Under the pieces are notes generated by a model, which saw nothing but the letters and a program-made list of their open reading frames with translations, was not told the origin of the DNA and did not search any database. Shown piece after piece: positions 56,958 through 64,000 of a DNA stretch of 64,000 nt. The stretch comes from Bradyrhizobium sp. Tv2a-2 (GTDB lineage: Bacteria > Pseudomonadota > Alphaproteobacteria > Rhizobiales > Xanthobacteraceae), in contig NZ_AXAI01000004.1 in the NCBI RefSeq assembly GCF_000472425.1, forward strand, positions 310,001-374,000, given 5' to 3'. The position numbers were made by a program, and so were the translations under genes. Within the stretch, counting starts at the first letter, position 1. Each line of letters begins with the position of its first letter.

Positions 56958-57905
56958 ATGATGCACCCGAACGACGATTTTCTCAGCGCTCAAGAATTGG
57001 ACTATGACGGTTTCCGAACTGCAATGAGTAAGGATTGGGGATGGTTTACTCCCGCTCGCGAAACCAACATCTTCGCCAGCAAGGTGCGCACGCGGCGCGT
57101 TTACGGATTCGCTGCAGTGGATCTCACCTGCAACGCTACCCGCCTTGATCGGACGGAACTGGACATTCGCCGTGATAACATGGAGTACTATTACGTCACA
57201 GTTCAGGATACCGGCGGCTCGACCATCATTCACAACGACCGAGTCGTAAATATCACTGCTGGCGATGTCATCTTGCTCGATTCCACGAGACCCGTGACTT
57301 TCATCTCGCCGGCCCAAGACAGCGCGAAATGGCTTGGTCTACAAGTGCCGCGCCAGACCCTGGCGTCGCATCTCGGCTTCGAACCGCAAGGTGGCGCATG
57401 CGGTCGCCGGCAGGCGCAAGCGGCACGTCTGCTCTGTCAACTCGCTGCTGACTCCGTCAGCGATACAGAACCGGCGTGCGCGTCGGCCGATAATTTTATG
57501 GGTCTTGTGGTCTATGACCTTCTCGGCGCACTGTTTGCGCCCCCCACCCCGCTTTGCTCCCGCCACAACGACAAGCTGTTCATGCGCGTGTGCGGTATCA
57601 TCAAGGACCGGTTTGCCGATCCGGACATCTCTCCGCACGAGGTGGCTGCCGAGACGGGAATTTCGCTGCGCTATTTGCAGAAGCTGTTCACGGTCCGCGG
57701 GTCGACATACAGTAAGTACATATCTTCGCTTCGTCTGGATCATGCGGCGCACCTGATCGAACGCCACGCGTTGATGAAGACAGGTCAGCCTCTCAGCGAT
57801 ATTGCCTACGCCTGCGGCTTTCGCGACTACACGTATTTTGCGCGCGGATTCCGCCGCCGTTTCGGCTCCGCGCCGGGCGCCGCCGGAGCAGGGCGTCCCC
57901 GGTAA
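56958..57905 (+). CDS. AraC-family transcriptional regulator
   Basis: 315 residues from ATG 56958, preceded by GTGGAGGCG; TTG 56931 is an alternative. The N-terminal part is a cupin-like AraC ligand domain of the FeaR type (NMEYYYVTVQDTGGSTIIHN, NITAGDVILLDSTRPVTF). The C-terminal double helix-turn-helix is clear: SPHEVAAETGISLRYLQKLF, then SKYISSLRLDHAAHLIE and the second helix pair PLSDIAYACGFRDYTYFARG with FRRRFG. FeaR-type proteins often control aromatic degradation. Copy B of the repeat lies directly upstream. Confidence 0.88.
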   Translation: MMHPNDDFLSAQELDYDGFRTAMSKDWGWFTPARETNIFASKVRTRRVYGFAAVDLTCNATRLDRTELDIRRDNMEYYYVTVQDTGGSTIIHNDRVVNITAGDVILLDSTRPVTFISPAQDSAKWLGLQVPRQTLASHLGFEPQGGACGRRQAQAARLLCQLAADSVSDTEPACASADNFMGLVVYDLLGALFAPPTPLCSRHNDKLFMRVCGIIKDRFADPDISPHEVAAETGISLRYLQKLFTVRGSTYSKYISSLRLDHAAHLIERHALMKTGQPLSDIAYACGFRDYTYFARGFRRRFGSAPGAAGAGRPR

Positions 57906-58732
57906 CGACAACGCACGAGCCCGCGCGGACATTGGGCAACGTCGAAAGGCCCTCGACGAGGCGATGTGACCGGCAGGGTCAGCTTCTGGACCAACGGCCG
58001 AGCGCTGGTCGCCAACAATTGCTCCTCGAATGGCCCTTGGTCTCACAGCTGTCTGGCGATCTGAAAACCACGCGCTCCTCGAAAAGAATTGTCTCGCTGG
58101 CCACCGCGAACGCGTTCGCCACCTTTGTTGCTTGCGTGCTGCAAAGCGTCCGCGAAGTTACTTGATACACATGGATTGCAATCTCGTTTGTGAGGCAATT
58201 GTTATTGCCGGACGATTAGGGAAGCTTCCCTCGGCTGTTTCGTGAGATCAACCAGATGACATGACTTTCGGTTCGTCTGAGGCCGAGCCGGCTTCAGACG
58301 CCCGGATGCCCTGCGCTGCATGTCGAGGAGTGCGCGCGAGTCCGCAAATGAGGGCGTTTTCATCCATGCGCCGACCGCCTAGTTCTGTACATTCGGACTA
58401 TGTATCGGCCGAAAACGGACGTCTTGGACGGCAACGTTGCATGGGCGATTGGCGACCTGTCCGGCATCGGGCGGACGACCACCGAGCAATGGCTCGCGCA
58501 AATACGCGTGCTCGAAAGCACTTTGCTCGAAAACTCCCTGCCCTGCGAACATTTCGTCGTGCGGTGAACTCTGAATTCACACGAGGTTCTTGTCCTGGAA
58601 ATCGAAAAATCGGCAGAGTGCAAGCCGGAGGCCGACGCATAGAGCGGCAATTGTAACCCTTCATTTATTAGGTAGCGAGATCTGGTAACAGGGCTCGCCG
58701 ATATTCGATGAAAGTAGAGTACGAGGGCGCTA
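57906..58732. other. gene-poor stretch before the histidine kinase
   Basis: 827 bases. Only one small frame (58400-58567) is plausible as a gene and is listed separately. The other open frames lack family character. The right end (58640-58732) is the kinase leader. Confidence 0.45.
58400..58567 (+). CDS. possible small protein
   Basis: 55 residues (MYRPKTDVLDGNVAWAIGDL, then SGIGRTTTEQWLAQIRVLES and TLLENSLPCEHFVVR). The composition is protein-like, with an amphipathic helix in the middle and no low complexity. No clear ribosome-binding site precedes the ATG. I list it at low confidence; I cannot tell whether it is conserved. Confidence 0.35.
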   Translation: MYRPKTDVLDGNVAWAIGDLSGIGRTTTEQWLAQIRVLESTLLENSLPCEHFVVR

Positions 58733-61324
58733 ATGCAGGATCGCCAGAACACCTTTGTGAAGGAAGCCTCTCTTTTATCATATCTACTGGTGTTGGTCGC
58801 AATCGCGTTGCTGCCCGCCATCGCCTTTCAAGCACACAGCGAACTCGCGTTACGCCACGCAAGTCGAGTCGAGGTCGAAAATCAAGCGCTCTACATGGCT
58901 CGGCTTGCTGCGGCAGAGCAGCGTGAAATCGTTCAGGGAATTCATCAGGCACTGATCGCACTATCAGAGCTTCCCGCCATAAAGGCTAAGGACGCGGAAG
59001 AGTGCAACTCCTACCTTGCGAGGATCAAGAAGCGGTATCCGGGTTTCGTCAGCTTTGTTGTTGTCGACACCAACGGCACGTCGATCTGCGACGCGAGCGA
59101 CGATAATAAACCAACAACCGCTGCGGGGAGACCCTACTTCGCCACAGTCCTGAAGACCGAGGAATTTACCGTTGGAGAGTTTGCGTTCGGTCGAAAAACC
59201 GGCCGCAAAGTCCTCCATTTTGCGTTGCCTTTCTACGACGACGGGGACCGTCTTGGCGGCGTTGTTATTGCCGCTTTGAGCTTGAATTGGCTCGCAGATA
59301 CACTTGGTCAGCAAAATGTGCCTCCAGGGGCTGCTCTTGCTGTCATTGACCGCAACGGAACCTACCTCGCCCGCTATCCGGACAACGCGACTTTCGTTGG
59401 CCAGAAGATGATCGGCAAACCCGCTCGGGGCCCTGTCGAGGGGGTCGACCTCGACGGTGCTAGCCGAATTATTGGCTATTCATCGTTACCGGATGCAGGA
59501 CTCCTTGTCGGCTATGGCCTCGACAAGGCGCGAGCGTTCGCCGGGATTCAGTCGGAAACCCGCCGAGGCATCTTTCTAATGGTCCTAAGCACCGTACTCG
59601 TGCTGGTCCTGACATTGTTGGGTGCTCGACGATACATCCATCGCCCGCTTGGCGAGTTGGTCAAAGGGGCGAACCAGTGGCGGCTCGGCAAGTTCGCGGG
59701 ACGTGTGGACATTCGCGGGCCGTCAGAAATCACGCGGGTAGCCGATGCGTTCAACACAATGGCCGATGGTTTGGAACGTCGCGATCATGAGTTGTCCCTG
59801 TCGAAGGAGAAAACTGAGGAAGCAGCGGCTCGGATCACGATGATCTTCGAGAGCACCACCGACAGTGTGCTAATCGTCGACCGCAACTGGCGCGTTAGCT
59901 ACCTCAACGGTCCAGCCGGGGTGCAACTCGCCGAAGGACGAGACATCGTGGGCATGTCCCTTTCGGAAGCGTTCCCCGTCGCCGCCGGCATGGAGGCCTT
60001 AGAACAAATTCAAAATGCCACATCAGAACAGCGTCCGGCATTCCTCGAAACTCTCTGTCCACGCACAAACATCTGGTACGCAATTAACGCATTCCCCTCG
60101 AGCCAGGGGATGGCGATCTTCATCCGAGATATCACCGACCACAAGCATGCCATGGAAGCACGTCGCCTGATCGAGGAGCAGCTCTTTCAGAGCCAAAAGA
60201 TGGAATCGGTCGGACAACTTACCGGCGGCGTCGCGCACGATTTCAACAACTTGCTTACTGTGATCTCTGCGAACCTTGAATTGATCGAGCATGACGCTGA
60301 CATTGGCAGGGTTCGTCGATGCGCCGCCGCGGCACGACGCGCCATTAGTCGCGGAACCAAGCTCACCGCACAACTTCTCGCTTTTTCCCGTCGCCAAGCG
60401 CTAAAGCCAAAATTGATCGACGCCAACCAACTTCTCTCGGAGTTCAAGGAACTGGTTCACCAAGCTGTTGGAGAGGTATGTGAAGTCAAACTGCAGTTCG
60501 ATGATCGATTGTGGCCGTGCCACGTGGATCCGACGCTGCTGGAGACAGCTGTCCTCAACCTGGCGCTAAATGCGCGAGACGCCATGCCAGATGGAGGTGT
60601 ACTCCAGATCGAGACCCGGAACGTTGTAGAAGACGGGAGCTTGGTACCGGAGTGTCCCCCCGGTTCATATGTGAGACTCTCGGTCGCAGACACAGGTTGC
60701 GGGATGACTCCCGAGGTGCGGGATCGGGTGTTTGAACCATTCTTCACGACTAAGGATGTCGGCAAGGGCACCGGGCTTGGTCTCAGCATGGTCTATGGCT
60801 TTGTTCGACAGTCTGGCGGCCATATTGCTGTTAAAAGTGCGCTCGGAGCAGGCACCACCGTGGATCTGTATCTACCGAAGGCCACGCAGGCCCCTGAAAC
60901 TGAACCGGAATACCTTCAATGTCAAAGCGTACCGACAGGCACGGAGCGGATCTTAATCGTTGAAGACGATGATGATCTACTCGAAGTCACGTCAGAAACA
61001 TTGACGTCATTGGGCTATCGGGTCTCTCGTGCTCGCGACGGCGCGGAGGCACTTCGCATCCTCCACAGCGGTCAACCTTTTGAACTCCTGCTCAGCGATG
61101 TAATAATGCCAAATGGAGTGAACGGTGTTGAGCTTGCTCGCGAAGCGAAGCGAACGAGAAGAGATATTAAAGTCCTTCTATCCTCCGGCTATGGGACAAA
61201 CGTACTTGAACGACACGACGGGCTTGGTGAGTTCCCAATTGTGGAGAAACCTTTCCTTCCATCAGACCTTGGTCGACGGCTACGATCGATCCTGGACGGG
61301 TCAGGGTTCATTCCAGCAAAGTGA
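58733..61324 (+). CDS. hybrid sensor histidine kinase with extracytoplasmic sensor
   Basis: 863 residues. Membrane helix 1 ([20 protein letters not shown]) and helix 2 ([19 protein letters not shown]) flank a periplasmic Cache-type sensor (about 40-280). Then HAMP (about 300-355), a PAS-like domain (about 370-470), the HisKA dimerisation helix with phosphorylatable His502 ([11 protein letters not shown]), an HATPase_c domain ([28 protein letters not shown]) and a C-terminal receiver with Asp789 (LLLSDVIMP). A phosphorelay sensor; the partner is unknown. No response regulator gene is adjacent, so phosphotransfer would have to be to a protein elsewhere. Confidence 0.93.
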   Translation: MQDRQNTFVKEASLLSYLLVLVAIALLPAIAFQAHSELALRHASRVEVENQALYMARLAAAEQREIVQGIHQALIALSELPAIKAKDAEECNSYLARIKKRYPGFVSFVVVDTNGTSICDASDDNKPTTAAGRPYFATVLKTEEFTVGEFAFGRKTGRKVLHFALPFYDDGDRLGGVVIAALSLNWLADTLGQQNVPPGAALAVIDRNGTYLARYPDNATFVGQKMIGKPARGPVEGVDLDGASRIIGYSSLPDAGLLVGYGLDKARAFAGIQSETRRGIFLMVLSTVLVLVLTLLGARRYIHRPLGELVKGANQWRLGKFAGRVDIRGPSEITRVADAFNTMADGLERRDHELSLSKEKTEEAAARITMIFESTTDSVLIVDRNWRVSYLNGPAGVQLAEGRDIVGMSLSEAFPVAAGMEALEQIQNATSEQRPAFLETLCPRTNIWYAINAFPSSQGMAIFIRDITDHKHAMEARRLIEEQLFQSQKMESVGQLTGGVAHDFNNLLTVISANLELIEHDADIGRVRRCAAAARRAISRGTKLTAQLLAFSRRQALKPKLIDANQLLSEFKELVHQAVGEVCEVKLQFDDRLWPCHVDPTLLETAVLNLALNARDAMPDGGVLQIETRNVVEDGSLVPECPPGSYVRLSVADTGCGMTPEVRDRVFEPFFTTKDVGKGTGLGLSMVYGFVRQSGGHIAVKSALGAGTTVDLYLPKATQAPETEPEYLQCQSVPTGTERILIVEDDDDLLEVTSETLTSLGYRVSRARDGAEALRILHSGQPFELLLSDVIMPNGVNGVELAREAKRTRRDIKVLLSSGYGTNVLERHDGLGEFPIVEKPFLPSDLGRRLRSILDGSGFIPAK

Positions 61325-61499
61325 AAATTGAACTCTACCTTGACCCTTTTGGCCGAAATGGTTCAACATGTCTGCGCTCGGTCGGAGCATCCACGTTCGC
61401 GGAAAGGGCTGCGCCCACGACAGAAGACCTACCGATGCAGGTCTACGGTCCCCCCTTATCTGCCTGAGCGAACGCAGGTAACCGATAAGGGAAGCAGTT

Positions 61500-62786
61500 A
61501 TGGCCGACGCGCTCGGGTCCTATCCGCAATTTCGTCTCAATTTCGAACAGCAGGGCAAACGCGCCAAGGATTTGCTCAAGGCAGCGCGCGCCGGCGAGGC
61601 CGAAGCGCTCGCGCGCTTCAAGACGCCCCCAAGGCTCGCCGAGGCCCAGTACCTGATTGCGCGGGAGTTGCGCTTCGACAACTGGGCCTCAATGAAGCGT
61701 CATATCAGTGAAATGACTCTGGCGCGCGAGGCAATGAATGCTTCGGCGCCCGACAGCGATCTTCCAACGCTCCATATCCGTTGCGGTCATGATCTGCAGG
61801 AGCAGCTGAAGGAAGCCGGCTTCGGCGGCGATTACTACGTCGATATCTACCCCTATATCATTGGGCCTGTACGCGAGGGCGCGGGGTACCTCGAGCAGCG
61901 TGCGCGCCACATTGTCGACTGTTACGGCGATCAATTCGATCCGCCACTGGAATACGAAGGGCAACTTCGATCTCTTAAGGACAAGGAGCGAGAGCTCCAC
62001 GATTCCGCCGATTACGGGCGCGTCGTGCTCTGGTTCGAACACGATGTCACCGACCAGCTGTCCCTGATCCACCTGCTGGGACATTACGCAACACATCGGC
62101 GTCCATCGCGACTGGAACTGGTCAGCATCAGCGACTTCCCGGGCGCCAGGCGCTTCACCGGATTGGGAGAGTTGCCGCCCGAAGCGTTGCGCCTGCTGTG
62201 GATGACCCGCAAGCCCGTCAGCGCGGCGCAGTTGCGGTTGGGCCTAGACGCCTGGCGCGCATTAGCCAGCCCCGACCCGCTTCCGCTCGCCGCGATCATG
62301 CGCAGCGCTACCCCCGCGCTGCCGTTGCTCGCTTGTGCCCTCCATCGCCATCTGCGCGAGCTGCCCTCCAGCATCAATGGCCTGTCGCTCACAGAGGAGA
62401 TGGCGCTAACGTTGATGGCGCAGCCGCTCCCGCGCTGGGGCGGCAACGTCAATCTCGCAAAGATCTATTCAGCGATGCACTGGGACCTCGATCCGCTTCC
62501 CGGGCAAGGCGACCTTCATGTGCGAGATCGCGTGCTCAATATGGAAGGCGCGAGTGCTCGCGTTTTCGAGCGCCGCGCCGGCGTCGGACCCGACGGTAAC
62601 TCGCGGCCGCCCTGGACGGATATACTGAGCATCACCGATCTCGGGCGCGCGGTCCTGAAGGGCGGGTTTGATTTCATGTCGCTGACACCACCGAGCCGTT
62701 GGGTTGGCGGCGTGCAGATCGGAACGGGAATGCCCGACTGGCGCTGGGATCATAAAGCTAGAGACGCAGTGCGCCTGAGCAGTTGA
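61500..62786 (+). CDS. DUF1835 domain protein
   Basis: 428 residues. Residues 1-75 resemble the ankyrin-like N-terminal unit seen before DUF1835 (AQYLIARELRFDNWASMKRH). Then the DUF1835 core: LHIRCGHDLQEQLKEAGFGG, DYYVDIYPYIIGPV, VVLWFEHDVTDQLSLIHLL. The C-terminal part has the DUF3658-like pattern (SLTEEMALTLMAQPLPRWGG, then SITDLGRAVLKGG). Function is unknown; cytosolic. ATG 61500 follows GGGAAGCAGTT. Downstream of the kinase by 175 bases on the same strand. Confidence 0.82.
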   Translation: MADALGSYPQFRLNFEQQGKRAKDLLKAARAGEAEALARFKTPPRLAEAQYLIARELRFDNWASMKRHISEMTLAREAMNASAPDSDLPTLHIRCGHDLQEQLKEAGFGGDYYVDIYPYIIGPVREGAGYLEQRARHIVDCYGDQFDPPLEYEGQLRSLKDKERELHDSADYGRVVLWFEHDVTDQLSLIHLLGHYATHRRPSRLELVSISDFPGARRFTGLGELPPEALRLLWMTRKPVSAAQLRLGLDAWRALASPDPLPLAAIMRSATPALPLLACALHRHLRELPSSINGLSLTEEMALTLMAQPLPRWGGNVNLAKIYSAMHWDLDPLPGQGDLHVRDRVLNMEGASARVFERRAGVGPDGNSRPPWTDILSITDLGRAVLKGGFDFMSLTPPSRWVGGVQIGTGMPDWRWDHKARDAVRLSS

Positions 62787-63222
62787 GGCCGCCCAAAATT
62801 AAAGACAACGCCTTTTCTGCCGCTGCACCGACGTCGTTGCGCAAGTTCCACCCCGCGCGCGCCGCAATCAAACTGATCCGCTAACCGCCAAAGACTGGCT
62901 CAAGATGCACGGGAGCGGCACCTGTGTCCGGCTGACCGAGGCCGGCGCCGGCCTCTTTGCGCGAGGCTACAAGGTTCCGACTCGTGGCTTAGTCCGAAGG
63001 TCCATGCTCGATATTGTCATATGAGCGGGAGGACATCCTCCGAAACATTGCGGCACTCTCTCCGCTGTCAATGGAGGGCGCATACCGATGACCACAGACA
63101 ATAATGGGGCATTGACCCGAGCGCGCAACTAATGCCCGCCGCGATGTTCTAATTCGATTATGAACCAATCCGCAGTTCGGCAGTCTACTTCTTGAGAGGG
63201 CGCCGATCGCGCGGAACTGAAC
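62787..63222. other. intergenic stretch without a recognised gene
   Basis: 436 bases. One plus-strand frame (62860-63020) reads DPLTAKDWLKMHGSGTCVRL and TEAGAGLFARGYK, which could be a fragment of a winged-helix or restriction-like protein, but it has no start and no family I can name. Confidence 0.4.
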
Positions 63223-63369
63223 ATGTGTGAGAAGTGCAGGGATCTCGACCAAAGGATCGAACGCTATAACCGCATCGCGCAGGGGATAACCGATCAATGG
63301 ACCGTTGATCGCATCAAGCTCCTGATCGACGAAATGCGAAACCAGAAGGCTCAGCTTCATCCTTCGTAG
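63223..63369 (+). CDS. small conserved-looking protein, about 48 residues
   Basis: MCEKCRDLDQRIERYNRIAQ, then GITDQWTVDRIKLLIDEMR and a short tail. It has a CxxC pair at the N-terminus and a predicted coiled-coil/helix, so zinc or disulfide chemistry is possible. Composition and ends (ATG at 63223, TAG at 63367) fit a genuine short gene; I recall similar short proteins in Bradyrhizobium. No function known. Confidence 0.6.
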   Translation: MCEKCRDLDQRIERYNRIAQGITDQWTVDRIKLLIDEMRNQKAQLHPS

Positions 63370-63595
63370 CTGCCTCCCATTCCGGCGGCCGCAGACCAGG
63401 CGAATTGAACCAATCAAGAAATCCCCGTCGCGGCTGTGGGATCGCAAACGGGGTTAGTAAGCGAGTAACTCTGGTTCTCTGATCCTTACCGGAGCTCCCC
63501 CAAACTACGCACGAGCGCGGCGCAGGTCTGTTCACAACTGAACTTTGAACCCCACGGCGGGGAGCTGGGCATTTCAGTGGACTTGATTGTGAGTG

Positions 63596-63772
63596 CTACT
63601 TCGGGTCAAGCCGGGCAACGAGCGTTGCGTCTTGCCAGACCTCGATCGCCGTCCCAACGGCGTACCGACGCGCTTGGCGGATCGCTTCGCCATCGTCGTC
63701 ACATTCAATGACATGCGGTGGCGCGTCGACGCGCCCGTCGCCGCCCAGAACATAAACCTTGTACACTGACAT
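63596..63772 (-). CDS. small protein of unknown function
   Basis: 58 residues from ATG 63772 (MSVYKVYVLGGDGRVDAPPH, then VIECDDDGEAIRQARRYAVG and TAIEVWQDATLVARLDPK). The fold pattern (beta-beta-alpha-beta with a DDDGEAI helix start) is common in short Bradyrhizobium proteins of unknown role. The frame stays open to 63907 upstream, but that stretch has cysteine- and methionine-rich, less protein-like sequence. Confidence 0.65.
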   Translation of the reverse strand: MSVYKVYVLGGDGRVDAPPHVIECDDDGEAIRQARRYAVGTAIEVWQDATLVARLDPK

Positions 63773-63942
63773 GCGCCCCGAGCCCATCCTGCACGCACCC
63801 TCGGCCATGATCCTAGAACCAATTAGAAGAGTTCCAAATTCAACTTCGGTGTCTTTCCGTTGCATATGACTGCACTCGCTCCGGAACAACCGTGGCTGTG
63901 CCTGCATTGTTGGCTAGATAGGCCGTTGCGGGACGTCGCGAT

Positions 63943-64000
63943 GAAAGATGAGCTTTTCATGATGATGCTGACGGTTGTCTTTGCGGCCGTATTGCTCGTC
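63943..64000 (+). CDS. start of a small membrane protein, cut by the window edge
   Basis: Begins MKDELFMMMLTVVFAAVLLV and leaves the window. The hydrophobic stretch would be an N-terminal membrane helix or signal. Too short to name. Confidence 0.45.

Noticed and set aside
61321..61467. 48-codon frame starting with GTG at the kinase stop ([14 protein letters not shown]...)
   Set aside because: The overlap looks like coupling, but there is no ribosome-binding site beyond the kinase end, the composition is indistinct and no family is recognised.
48458..64000. integrase or transposase gene and a second tRNA-end repeat for an island
   Set aside because: I looked for a recombinase gene and for a copy of the tRNA-Ser 3' end in this stretch and saw neither, so no complete mobile element is called.

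Overview
The window looks like a chromosomal segment of a Bradyrhizobium-type alphaproteobacterium. The evidence is a high-GC background, the gene order rpoZ-rsh-pdxJ-acpS-lepB-rnc-era-recO, a magnesium-type HemB without zinc-binding cysteines, an LdtR-type MarR regulator, a rhizobial porin and rhizobial palindromic intergenic repeats. The genus is an inference; no rRNA is present.

0-13 kb: a LysR remnant at the left edge, a 1108-residue SAM/cyclase/ATPase/TPR signalling protein, a small secreted protein, a Spy/CpxP remnant and a patatin-like lipase. A TetR-controlled operon then encodes a molybdenum hydroxylase (fused FeS-Mo subunit plus a separate FAD subunit). Two small unknown genes, ldtR, a DUF1801 protein and a DUF6163-type membrane protein follow. 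13-24 kb: hemB, an RDD membrane protein, bpt, mntH with a Fur-family-like site, two MFS transporters, a class III adenylate cyclase, RidA, a metallo-beta-lactamase-fold hydrolase and a His-rich zinc-type exporter.

24-36 kb: a housekeeping block, almost all on the minus strand: parC, recO, a membrane protein, era, rnc, lepB, acpS, pdxJ, rsh and rpoZ, with several ATGA stop/start overlaps. 35.5-48.4 kb: an NYN-domain protein, a family 5-type uracil-DNA glycosylase, an orphan 331-residue protein in an AT-richer patch, a peroxiredoxin, smpB, mscL, dapA, a lytic transglycosylase, a TPR protein, a MarR-type regulator, a porin and tRNA-Ser(GCT).

48.4-64 kb, to the right of the tRNA, looks accessory: long non-coding gaps, gene remnants, AT-richer DNA and regulators. 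It carries a phenol-catabolism cluster: a LysR regulator, an HpaB-type flavin monooxygenase, a stripped-down IclR-type HTH protein, a flavin reductase, a chlorocatechol-type intradiol dioxygenase and a cytochrome P450. An internally deleted SDR gene, an AraC regulator, a hybrid histidine kinase and a DUF1835 protein follow. The enzymes could hydroxylate a phenol to a catechol and cleave its ring, but no lower-pathway genes are in view. A diverged repeat of about 160-170 bp occurs at 48.9 and 56.7 kb and brackets the cluster. The P450 lacks the usual I-helix acid, and a perfect inverted repeat lies in the hpaB/iclR intergenic region. This cluster is the most interesting part of the window.
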